A stretch of DNA of 54,587 bases from Reclinomonas americana ATCC 50394 (Eukaryota > Jakobida > Jakobea > Jakobida): contig PS015152.1 in assembly GCA_048213135.1 (NCBI GenBank), positions 9,807-64,393 of the forward strand. The letters are read 5' to 3'. Position numbers and translations under genes: made by a program. The notes beneath the pieces are model-generated. The model searched no databases, was not told where the DNA came from, and saw nothing but the letters and a program-made list of their open reading frames with translations. Below are positions 9,245 through 16,853 of this stretch, in pieces. Within the stretch, counting starts at the first letter, position 1, and every line of letters starts with the position of its first letter.

Positions 9245-9805
9245 TCAATTATTGTGTCCTTCAAACCGGCGCACTTCCGCGCCATTCTCCAGTGACCACA
9301 CTCGCATAGTTTCGTCGCCACTCCCGCTAACAACGTAGAGACCATCCGGCGTGACGGCGACAGACGTCACCCATCCAGTGTGTCCCTCGAATCGCCTCAC
9401 CTCCTCTCCACTCGACAGCGACCACACACGCACGGTGTTGTCCCTGCTCCCGCTGACAGCATGCTGCCCGTCAGGAGTGATGGCAACAGACCGCACCGAC
9501 AAAGTGTGTCCCTCCAGCCGTCGCACTTCTTCTCCACTTTCCAGTGACCACACACGCACGGTATGGTCATCACAGCCACTCACGACGTGCTGCCCATCAG
9601 GAGTGACGGCGACTGAGTTCACTCCTGTAGTGTGTCCCTTCAGTCGTCGTACCTCAGCTCCAGTCCGCAGAGACCACACGCGCACTGTCTTGTCCCCACT
9701 TCCAGAGACGATGTGACGACCGTCGGGAGTGATGGCAACAAACATCACAGCGCCCGTGTGACCAGTGATGTGCTTGGAGACGAAGAGGACGGGAGAGAGG
9801 GACAT
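9245..9805 (-). pseudogene. 3'-truncated WD40 family member (four blades)
   Basis: ATG 9805 starts MSLSPVLFVSKHITGH. Four good blades follow (entry loops TGA, TTG, TLS, TGW), then the frame reads RRFEGHNN and stops at 9245. After the fifth GH the sequence passes directly into spacer DNA (AATTGACAAAGAGAAGAGG, then the conserved spacer block), so blades 5-7 and the tail are missing. This is most simply a deletion that joined the middle of a gene to a downstream spacer; 187 codons including the stop remain. A half-propeller is unlikely to fold alone. The 5' side is abnormal too: a long GA run, a CGA/TCG palindromic tract and a 20-N gap lie just upstream. Confidence 0.8.
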
Positions 9806-9809
9806 GAGG

Positions 9810-9810
<1 letters not shown>

Positions 9811-9894
<84 letters not shown>

Positions 9895-9990
9895 CGCGCG
9901 TCGTCGTCGTACGACGACGACGACGACGACGCGACGTCGTCGCGCGCGACGACGACGACGACGACGACGACGACACGTACGACGACGTCG
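9811..9990. repeat. (GA)n microsatellite joined to a self-complementary CGA/TCG tract
   Basis: From 9811 to about 9890 the plus strand is almost pure GA dinucleotide. It then passes through CGCGCGCG into runs of TCG followed by runs of CGA (about 9891-9990), twice changing orientation, so the tract can fold on itself. It ends at an N-run. Confidence 0.9.
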
Positions 9991-10010
9991 NNNNNNNNNN
10001 NNNNNNNNNN
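9991..10010. other. Assembly gap (20 N)
   Basis: Twenty Ns directly beside the palindromic CGA/TCG tract. The true length is unknown; 20 looks like a placeholder, since the same size occurs at four other gaps. Confidence 0.99.
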
Positions 10011-10290
10011 AGAACAGCTAGAGTGAGTGAGAGAGAGAGAGAGAGAGAAGTGAGGGGGAACGATCTGCGCTGCCGCGTGTGTTGAACTACCGGGACAGGA
10101 CGACGCTGGCACTTCCTCGCGCACGACTCACGCACGACGACTTGCAGCAGGCTTTCATGGATAACGTTGAATGCAGGTGCAACAACCTGGCACAACATGT
10201 TCATTGCGTTGAGCTATCTCAAAAAAGGCAACACTTTCTCTCTCTCTCTTCACATCCCTTTCTCTCTCTCTCTCATCACCCTCTCTCCTC
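10011..10290 (-). repeat. Conserved WD-array spacer, variant b
   Basis: Follows the gene starting at 11394. On the minus strand: GA-rich flank, GTTGCCTTTTTTGAGATAGC, then GTTGCACCTGCATTCAACGT and AGCCTGCTGCAAGTCG (about 10143-10195), then CGTCCTGTCCCGGTAG and a CT tract. Closest to 14611-14889 and 3201-3498. Confidence 0.65.
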
Positions 10291-11394
10291 TCACAAGTGC
10301 GACTCCGGGTCCATGCTGCGCCGGTGCAGCACCACCGCCGCCTCCTCCACAATAAAACACCGCAGCACCATCTCTGGCAGGCACCGCGAATCGTACTCGC
10401 GGTTGACAGCTCTTCGTCGAATCCCCTGTACGGCCAGCATCGCCGCCCGCGCAGCGTGGAGCTCCCGCCGCGCGAGCCCGCTGGAAGTGGACCACACACG
10501 CACGGTCCCATCAAAGCCCGCGCTTGCCACATGCTGACCATCGGGTGACGCGGCTACACATCGCACCGATCGTTCGTGTCCATCCAACTGTCGCACCTCC
10601 TCCTCCTGTCCACTCGCCAGCGACCACACTCGGACTGTCCTGTCCGTGCTGCCACTGAGAATGTGCAGACCGTCGGGAGTGACAGCAACAGTGAGCACAT
10701 GGCTAATGTGTCCCTGCAACCGTAGCACTTCTTCGCCACTCGCAAGTGACCACACAATCGCTGTGTGGTCGTCACTGCCGGAGACAATGTGCTGCCCATC
10801 GCGGGTGACGGCAACCGATCGCACCCCACACTCGTGAGCCTCCGAACGTCGCACTTCACTGCCACTAGCCAGAGACCACACTGCCAGCGTGCCCATCGGA
10901 CTCCCAATCACCAAGTGCACCCCATCGGGAGCGACGGCAAGACAATTCACTCCATACATGAAGAACTCGCGGAGCCGCAGCACCAGCTGTCCACTCTCCA
11001 GCGACCACACTCTCACCGTCTCATCAATGCTGCCGCTCACAACGCGCTGCCCGTCGAGAGTGATGGCCACCGCATTCACCTCCCCGACGTGTCCCTTCAG
11101 TATGTGCACTTTCTTCCCACTCTCCAGTGACCACACCCGCACTCTACAGTCGAAGCTGCCGCTCACCGCAAGCGCACCATCGGGAGTGATGGCGACTGAG
11201 TTCACACAACCAGTGTGTCCCTTCAGCAGACGCACTTTCTTCCCGCTCTCCAGTGACCACACACACAAAGTCTTGTCGGCACTCCCAGAGACGATGTGAC
11301 GAGCGTCGGGAGTGATGGCGAGGCACATCACTGGGCCATCGTGCCCAGTGAGGCAGTAGGAGGGAAGGAGGAGGGGAGAGGGAGAGAGGGACAT
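10291..11394 (-). CDS. Divergent WD40 family member with full tail
   Basis: Single exon, 367 residues from ATG 11394 (MSLSPSPLLLPSYCLTGH). Seven blades can be counted but they follow the array consensus less closely: entry loops DGP, TGC, VGE, then REFFMYG (no GH), ECG after EAH, ISH and ERS. Blade 4 is the oddest (NCLAVAPDGVHLVIGSPMGT with LAVWS). Blade 6 lacks the SGGN..DPIVRVWS insert that marks blade 6 elsewhere and blade 7 has an extra EEE before VRQL. The tail is nevertheless typical: ARAAMLAVQGIRRRAVNR, CLPEMVLRCFIVEEAAVV, LHRRSMDPESHL. It could be the least homogenised, older copy of the array. Codon use looks like its neighbours. Confidence 0.9.
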   Translation of the reverse strand: MSLSPSPLLLPSYCLTGHDGPVMCLAITPDARHIVSGSADKTLCVWSLESGKKVRLLKGHTGCVNSVAITPDGALAVSGSFDCRVRVWSLESGKKVHILKGHVGEVNAVAITLDGQRVVSGSIDETVRVWSLESGQLVLRLREFFMYGVNCLAVAPDGVHLVIGSPMGTLAVWSLASGSEVRRSEAHECGVRSVAVTRDGQHIVSGSDDHTAIVWSLASGEEVLRLQGHISHVLTVAVTPDGLHILSGSTDRTVRVWSLASGQEEEVRQLDGHERSVRCVAASPDGQHVASAGFDGTVRVWSTSSGLARRELHAARAAMLAVQGIRRRAVNREYDSRCLPEMVLRCFIVEEAAVVLHRRSMDPESHL

Positions 11395-11636
11395 GAAGAA
11401 AGGGGGGAGAGAGGAGAGCAGAGAGGGATGGAGAGAGCCAGTAGTCGACCGGGACCAGGACGACGGTGAACTTTGTCACTTCACATCTGAAGCATCACAA
11501 CGAGCAGCCCCATTGGCCGTGCTCATGTTGAATGTAGAGTGCGACAACCAGGTGCACAACAGTCACTTCAGTAAACATAAAATACGAAACAACAAAAATC
11601 AGCAACTATCTCCCCCTCCTCCTCCCTCTCCTTTTT
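11395..11636 (-). repeat. WD-array spacer, strongly diverged
   Basis: On the minus strand a purine-rich run (AAAAAAAGGAGAGGGAGGAG) follows the stop at 11637, then sequence with only weak similarity to the other spacers (GCACCTGGTTGTCGCACTCT), a GTCGTCCTGGTCCCGGTCGA element (about 11447-11465) and a CT leader to ATG 11394. It matches the atypical nature of the gene it precedes. Confidence 0.5.
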
Positions 11637-11940
11637 TTACAAGTGCGGCTCTGGGTCCATGCTGCGCCGGTGCAGCACAAGCGCCGCTTCCTCCACAATG
11701 AAGCACCGCAACACCAATTCTGGCAGACACTGCGCATCTGATTCTTCATCGTCGTCAACAATCTCTACACGCTGCATCTCCTGCACGGCTCGCATTGCCT
11801 CGCGTGCTGCGCCCAACTCACACGCAGCGAGACCACACGGAGTGGACCACACACGCAAGATCCTGTCATAACCACCACTCACAACATGCCAACCGTCGGG
11901 AGTCACGGCAACAGCGCGCACATATCCATCGTGTCCCTCG
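11637..11940 (-). CDS. WD40 family member, only blade 7 and tail visible
   Basis: The frame ends at 11637 and is open up to the N-run at 11941, so the first six blades are lost in the gap. Visible: EGHDGYVRAVAVTPDGWHVV, SGGYDRILRVWSTPCGLAA, then the short tail QRVEIVDDDEESDAQ, CLPELVLRCFIVEEAALV and LHRRSMDPEPHL (PEPHL instead of PESHL). On the other side of the 20-N gap the next gene begins almost at once on the opposite strand, so the gap hides either much more than 20 bases or a rearrangement. Confidence 0.85.
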
Positions 11941-11960
11941 NNNNNNNNNNNNNNNNNNNN
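11941..11960. other. Assembly gap (20 N) at an orientation switch
   Basis: Placeholder gap. Left of it a minus-strand WD40 gene is cut inside blade 7; right of it a CT leader and a plus-strand WD40 start codon follow within 60 bases. Confidence 0.99.
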
Positions 11961-12016
11961 CCCCCTCTCTCTCTCCTTGCCCTTCTCTCCCTCTGCTCTC
12001 CTTCCCTCCCCTGATC

Positions 12017-12825
12017 ATGTCCCTCACTCCCTCTCCCCTCACTCTCCTCCCCTCCAAGCGCATCACGGGGCACTCGGACTCGGTGACATGTGTCGCCATC
12101 ACTCCCGATGGTGCGCACATTATCTCTGGGAGTACGGACTCCACAGTGCGCGTGTGGTCTTTGGCGACTGGAGTTGAGGTGCGACGACTGGAGGGACACA
12201 CTTTTTATGTGACCGCTGTTGCCGTGACTCCCGATGGGCAGCACATCGTGAGTGGCGGCTTCGACTGTTCAGTGCGAGTGTGGTCACTGGAGAGTGGAGA
12301 AGAAGTGCGACGGCTGGAGAGACACACTGCGGGAGTGAAATCTGTGGCCATCACTCCCGACGGGGTGCACATTGTCAGCGGGGGCAGAGACAAGATAATG
12401 ATTGTGTGGTCACTGGCGAGGGGGAAGGAGGTGAGACGACTGGTGGGACACACTTGGTGGGTGAACTCTGTCGCCGTCACGCCGGACGGTCTCCACGTTG
12501 TCAGCGGGAGTGGCGACAAGTGGATGCTGGTGTGGTCACTGGAGAATTGCGCTGTAGTGCGACACATGAAGGGACATAGAGGTCGGGTGCTTTCTGTCTC
12601 CGTTACACCCGATGGTCAGCACGTCGTGAGTTGCAGTGACGACAGGACTATGAGAGTGTGGTCAATGACGACTGGCAAGGAAGTGCGACGGTTTGACGGA
12701 AACACTCGTGACAAGGTGCACGTCTCTGTCACCCCCGACGGCAAGCACGTTGTAAGTGGGGGCAACGCTTCTGACCCAGTTGTTCGAGTGTGGTCGCTGG
12801 CAAGTGGGAGAGAGGTGCGACAGCT
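12017..12825 (+). CDS. WD40 family member, 3' end in gap
   Basis: ATG 12017 (MSLTPSPLTLLPSKRITGH) follows a CT-rich leader. Six blades are readable before the N-run at 12826: entry loops SDS, TFY, TAG (after ERH), TWW, RGR, TRDK (after DGN, losing H). Blade 3 ends SGGRDKIMIVWSLARGKEV and blade 4 has GDKWMLVWSLENCAVV, both with hydrophobic residues replacing the usual TVR, so these two blades are less regular than in other members. The last visible residues, SLASGREVRQL, are the end of blade 6. Blade 7 and tail are missing. This is the first plus-strand member after the orientation switch. Confidence 0.88.
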
Positions 12826-12845
12826 NNNNNNNNNNNNNNNNNNNN
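12826..12845. other. Assembly gap (20 N)
   Basis: Interrupts the WD40 gene at the end of blade 6; the sequence resumes in an unrelated tetranucleotide repeat. Confidence 0.99.
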
Positions 12846-12950
12846 ACTCACTCACTCACTCACTCACTCACTCACTCACTCAGTCACTCACACTCACTCA
12901 CTCACTCACTCACACACACACACACACTCCCTCACTCTCTCTCTCTCTCA
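12846..12950. repeat. (ACTC)n / (CA)n / (CT)n tract
   Basis: Tandem ACTC units to about 12910, then CA and CT dinucleotides. Read on the minus strand (GAGTG repeats) it lies just downstream of the small exon at 12958-13022, so it could be intron sequence of that gene. Confidence 0.9.
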
Positions 12951-12957
12951 ACGCAAC

Positions 12958-13022
12958 AAGTTCCGCGCCGCGCGGATCTCCTCCAGCTTGGCCTGCAGCT
13001 CCGGGATCAGTTGTTGCGCCAT
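12958..13022 (-). CDS. Possible first exon of an unidentified gene
   Basis: A minus-strand ATG at 13022 opens MAQQLIPELQ, continuing through AKLEEIRAARN, an amphipathic helix-like N-terminus, and meets a GTTGCG donor at 12957. That donor sequence is used by several introns in this window. Without splicing the frame stops three codons later at 12948. Nothing after the intron is visible because the repeat and the gap at 12826-12845 follow. Function unknown; the exon could also be a remnant trapped beside a misassembled WD40 gene. Confidence 0.4.
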
Positions 13023-13488
13023 AGTGATCACAAAAAAAAAGTAAAGGACAAAAAACCATGCAATTGCAACCCGCCCTTCTCTCGTAAAATCGCGCGTTCT
13101 CGATGCCAACGCATGCGCAACGCATGCGGTGAGTGTTTTCTGATGCGCGACTCGCGGGCGCGTTGAATGGATCTAGGCATGACTGTTGCAACCGCTCGTG
13201 ACGCGTGAGATACATTGATTTAGAGGTGGAAAAGTTGCGTTGTTTTGCTGTCGCGTGTGCGCGGTGTTGCAGTGTGTGTATGTGTGTGTGTGGCGCAGTG
13301 TAGAGCGTTGATGGAGGAGTCTGTACCACCATCGTCCTGGTCCCGCTGCGCGTCTTCAAACACACATCGACGTGGCGAGCAGATTGTTCCACCTCACTTC
13401 TCTCTTTTCTCTCTCTCTCTCCCTATCTCTGCTCTCTCTCTCTCTCCTTGCCCTTCTCTCCCTCTGCTCTCCTTCCCCTTCCTTTCTC
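13023..13488 (+). promoter_or_regulatory. Upstream region of plus-strand WD40 gene
   Basis: No gene seen in about 466 bases. Near the WD40 gene it has the elements found before other members: CATCGTCCTGGTCCCGCTGC (about 13331-13350), AAACACACATCGACG and then a CT-rich leader (13400-13488) reaching TTCCTTTCTCATG. The part from 13040 to 13300 shows no similarity to the other spacers and may be the divergent promoter shared with the exon at 12958-13022. Confidence 0.5.
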
Positions 13489-14610
13489 ATGTCCACTACT
13501 CCCTCTCCCCTCACTCTCCTCCCCTCCAAGCGCATCACTGGTCACAGTGGCTCAGTGACTTGTGTCGCCATCACTCCCGATGGCGCGCACATTATCTCTG
13601 GGAGTACGGACTCCACAGTGCGCGTGTGGTCACTTGAGAGTGGAGCCGAGGTACGACGACTGGAAGGGCATGTGGGCTATGTGATCTCAGTCGCTGTCAC
13701 TCCCAATGGCCAGCACATCGTGAGTGGCAGTTCTGACCATACGGTGCGAGTGTGGTCACTGGAGAGTGGAGAAGAAGTGCGACGGTTGAAGGGACACACT
13801 GGATGGGTGCTTGCTGTTGCCGTCACTCCCGACGCGGTTCACACTGTCAGCGGGAGCAAGGACTACATCGTGCGTGTGTGGTCGCTGGCGAGTGGAGAGG
13901 AGGTGAGGCGATTCGAGGGCCACACTAGGGAAGTGTGGTCTGTCGCCATCACGCCGGATGGTCTCCACGTTGTCAGCGGAAGCAATGACAAGACTGTTCG
14001 CGTGTGGTCACTGGAGAATGGCGCAGAAGTGCGACGGCTGGTGGGACACGCGTATTGGGTGTGGTCGGTTGCCATTGCACCCGATGAACAGCACGTTGTG
14101 AGTTGCAGTGGAGACGGGACTGTGAGAGTGTGGTCAATGGCGACAGGAGAAGAAGTGCGTCGGTTTCAAGGACACACACACACTGTGATTCACGTCTCCG
14201 TCACCCCCGACGGTAAACACGTTATGATTGGAGGCAACGCTGCTGACCCGATTGTGCGAGTGTGGTCACTGGCAAGCGGAAGAGAGGTGCGACAGCTGGA
14301 GTGGCACTCTGGAGGTGTGCGCTCTGTTGCCATCTCACCTGATGGTCGGCATGTTGTGAGTGGTAGTTATGACAGAACTGTACGAGTGTGGTCCACTCCG
14401 TGTGGTCTCGCTGCCTGTGAGTTGGGCGCAGCACGCGAGGCGATGCGAGCTGTGCAGGAGATGCTACGAGAAGCTGCGGTTGACGAGGGCGAGGACGACG
14501 ATGAGCTGGATTGTTGGTGTCTGGCGGAGATTGTGCTGCGGTGCTTCATCGTGGAGGAGGCGGCGCTTGTGCTGCACCGGCGCAGCGTGGACCCGGAGTC
14601 ACACTTGTGA
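13489..14610 (+). CDS. Seven-bladed WD40 protein with family C-terminal tail
   Basis: Single exon, 373 residues from ATG 13489 (MSTTPSPLTLLPSKRITGH). An in-frame GTG-initiated extension upstream only translates the CT leader and was not used. Entry loops: SGS, VGY, TGW, TRE, AYW, THTVI, SGG (after EWH). Blade 1 shares SGSTDSTVRVWSL with 7842-8960 and 12017-12825. Blade 5 (AYWVWSVAIAPDEQHV) shares its loop with 2085-3200 and 7842-8960, genes on the other strand, so exchange crosses the orientation switch. Tail: LGAAREAMRAVQEML, an acidic EGEDDDELD stretch, CWCLAEIVLRCFIVEEA and ALVLHRRSVDPESHL. Framework residues are complete, so this should be a functional copy. Confidence 0.92.
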   Translation: MSTTPSPLTLLPSKRITGHSGSVTCVAITPDGAHIISGSTDSTVRVWSLESGAEVRRLEGHVGYVISVAVTPNGQHIVSGSSDHTVRVWSLESGEEVRRLKGHTGWVLAVAVTPDAVHTVSGSKDYIVRVWSLASGEEVRRFEGHTREVWSVAITPDGLHVVSGSNDKTVRVWSLENGAEVRRLVGHAYWVWSVAIAPDEQHVVSCSGDGTVRVWSMATGEEVRRFQGHTHTVIHVSVTPDGKHVMIGGNAADPIVRVWSLASGREVRQLEWHSGGVRSVAISPDGRHVVSGSYDRTVRVWSTPCGLAACELGAAREAMRAVQEMLREAAVDEGEDDDELDCWCLAEIVLRCFIVEEAALVLHRRSVDPESHL

Positions 14611-14889
14611 GATGAGAGAGGGTGATGAGAGAGAGAGAGAGGGATGTGAAGAGAGAGAGAAAGAGTTGCCTTTTTTGTTTTCTTTCGTTTTGATAGCTCA
14701 ACGCAGTGAACTTGTTGTGCCAGGTTGTTACACCTACATTCAACGTTATCAATGAAAGCCTGCTGCAAGTCGTCGTGCGTGAGTCGTGAGGGAGGAAGTG
14801 TCAGTGTCGTCCTGTCCTGCTTCAAACGATCTCAAAGATCATCTCAAACACACACGCACACACCGCGACGACGACTGGCGAGTTGATCG
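14611..14889 (+). repeat. Conserved WD-array 3' flank and spacer, variant b
   Basis: Directly after the stop come GATGAGAGAGGG and a GA tract (14610-14660), then GAGTTGCCTTTTTTG (14662-14676), GATAGCTCAACGCAGTGAAC, a CATTCAACGTTATCAATGAA block and AGCCTGCTGCAAGTCGTCG (14757-14775), then GTCGTCCTGTCCTGC. It runs into a 396-base gap, so a further family member could follow. Confidence 0.6.
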
Positions 14890-15285
14890 NNNNNNNNNNN
14901 NNNNNNNNNNNNNNNNNNNNNNNNNNNNNNNNNNNNNNNNNNNNNNNNNNNNNNNNNNNNNNNNNNNNNNNNNNNNNNNNNNNNNNNNNNNNNNNNNNNN
15001 NNNNNNNNNNNNNNNNNNNNNNNNNNNNNNNNNNNNNNNNNNNNNNNNNNNNNNNNNNNNNNNNNNNNNNNNNNNNNNNNNNNNNNNNNNNNNNNNNNNN
15101 NNNNNNNNNNNNNNNNNNNNNNNNNNNNNNNNNNNNNNNNNNNNNNNNNNNNNNNNNNNNNNNNNNNNNNNNNNNNNNNNNNNNNNNNNNNNNNNNNNNN
15201 NNNNNNNNNNNNNNNNNNNNNNNNNNNNNNNNNNNNNNNNNNNNNNNNNNNNNNNNNNNNNNNNNNNNNNNNNNNNNNNNNNNNN
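14890..15285. other. Assembly gap (396 N)
   Basis: Separates the WD40 array from the EF-hand gene and removes the 5' end of the latter. Confidence 0.99.
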
Positions 15286-16690
15286 ATGATGCCGTTCAGC
15301 AACAAGTTGGTGGTGGCCGGCGCGTATTTTACCGTGATATTGGTGAGTGTTTGGGGTGAAAGAGAAGTGAGAGAGCGCTAAACGAGCGTAGAAACTGAAA
15401 GGAGCATCGCAGAGCGACACCCTCAACCAGGAGGAACTGGAGCGACTGCGTTCGCTGTTTTTCGAGATTGATGGAGGTGCGTCTCGACTCCACAGGTTGA
15501 AGATCGAGCGTGCGTGCTCAATGTTATTATCGCATGCAGGCGGTGACGGCACGCTGAACGAGAGTGAAATCAAGCTGCTGTTTGAGCGGCGCACGGGGCG
15601 TGAGCTGCGGCCGAGGGAGCTGCGCGCGTTGATGAAGGAGTTGGATGAGGACGGGAATGGGCATGTCGAGTGGGAGGAGGTGAGTGATGGGAGGAGAAGG
15701 GTGATGAGAGGAGGAGGGTGATGAGAGGAGAGGGGTGGTGAGAGGAGAAGGGTGGTGAGAGGAGGAGGGTGATGATAGGAGAAGGATGGTGAGAGGAGAA
15801 GGGTGGTGAGAGGAGAAGGGTGATGAGAGGAGAGGGGTGGTGAGTGGAGGAGGGTGATGAGAGGAGAGGGGTGGTGAGTGGAGGAGGGTGATGAGAGGAC
15901 AAGGGTGATGAGTGGAGGAGGGTGATGAGAGGGGAAAGGCGATGAGAGGAGGAGGGTGGTGATAGGAGAAGGGCGATGCGAGGAGAAGGGTGATGAAGGG
16001 CGATGAGAAAAGAAGGGTGGTGAGGGGAGGAAGGTGGTGGCCGTGACTCGACTTCAGCTCTCTTTAGCACACTGTCCATTCAAATGTCTTTCGTTTCTCT
16101 CTCTCTCTCTCTCTCCTTCCGTTTTCCGCTCTTCGACACACCTTGGTACACTATTAGGTTTCTCATTTTTCTCGCTCTCTGTTTCTCTCTCTCACTTCCC
16201 TACTCTTTCATCTCGCACGAGCTGTATGTTGCATTCTAATGTCTTCTCTCTCTGTATCAACTCACCTTCGTTCCAGCATTCGTGTGTCTTATTCTCTTTT
16301 CTTCTCTATCTTTCTCACACACACTCACTTCCCGTTTCCACTCTTCAAATCACCCTGTAGCTCTGGTCGTGTTTTTGTTCTCATGTCTTCTCAGTCTCTC
16401 CTCTATCTCACGCTCTCTCATTCTGTCTGGCTGTCCCCTTTTCCTATACGCACCTCTGCTGCAACTCCCTGTGTCTCATTCTACTCCGTCTCCTTTCCTC
16501 CAATTCGCCTCTCCCTTCCCCCTTCGTCTCTCCGCTCACCCCTGCCAACCACCCACAGTTCCTGAACGAATACATGGCCCTCGAACTGATGATCGAAAAG
16601 TTCGCCCTGGAAGACGCAATGGCATCGTCCAGCATCAAGGCGGCTGGCGGTGCGGCGGCCGCTGCCGCCGCAGGTCCCTCGCGGAAATAA
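15286..16690 (+). CDS. EF-hand calcium-binding protein, 5' end in gap
   Basis: Proposed exons: 15286-15342 (uncertain), 15413-15476, 15540-15679, 16559-16690; they join in phase and give about 130 visible residues. The first loop reads DGGGDGTLNESE and is split by the 15477-15539 intron; the second is a canonical DEDGNGHVEWEE with Asp/Asp/Asn at positions 1, 3, 5, Gly at 6 and Glu at 12. Helices around them (EELERLRSLFFEI, ALMKEL) fit a paired EF-hand domain, so Ca2+ binding is expected. Loop 1 has Gly at position 3, which may weaken it. The C-terminus ends in an Ala-rich run (GGAAAAAAAGPSRK) before TAA. It could be a calmodulin-like sensor; no target domain is visible. AATAAA overlaps the stop codon. 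Confidence 0.85.
15680..16030 (+). repeat. Purine-rich minisatellite in EF-hand intron
   Basis: About 15 imperfect copies of a 20-26 base unit related to GGTGATGAGAGGAGAAGG fill the first part of the last intron. From about 16090 the intron turns CT-rich up to the acceptor CCCACAG at 16558. Purine richness on the coding strand is unusual here, since other introns are pyrimidine-rich on that strand. Confidence 0.9.
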
Positions 16691-16853
16691 ACCAAACCAT
16701 TGTTATTGTGTTTGGCGCATGATCTCGGGGGCAGCTTTACTGAGGGTAGGGGATAATCGGGGGTGGGGGTTGACAACAGCGGTGTTGAGTCCTCCTGGAA
16801 AAGAAGGAGACAGACAGCCACCGTACAAGAGACTCGGGAGAGAGTCTCCGGGG

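Noticed and set aside
13372-13488. N-terminal extension of the WD40 protein upstream of ATG 13489 (also seen before other array genes)
   Set aside because: The extension has no ATG, is translation of the CT leader, and is not conserved in sequence between paralogs; all paralogs have an ATG at the MS..PSPL position.
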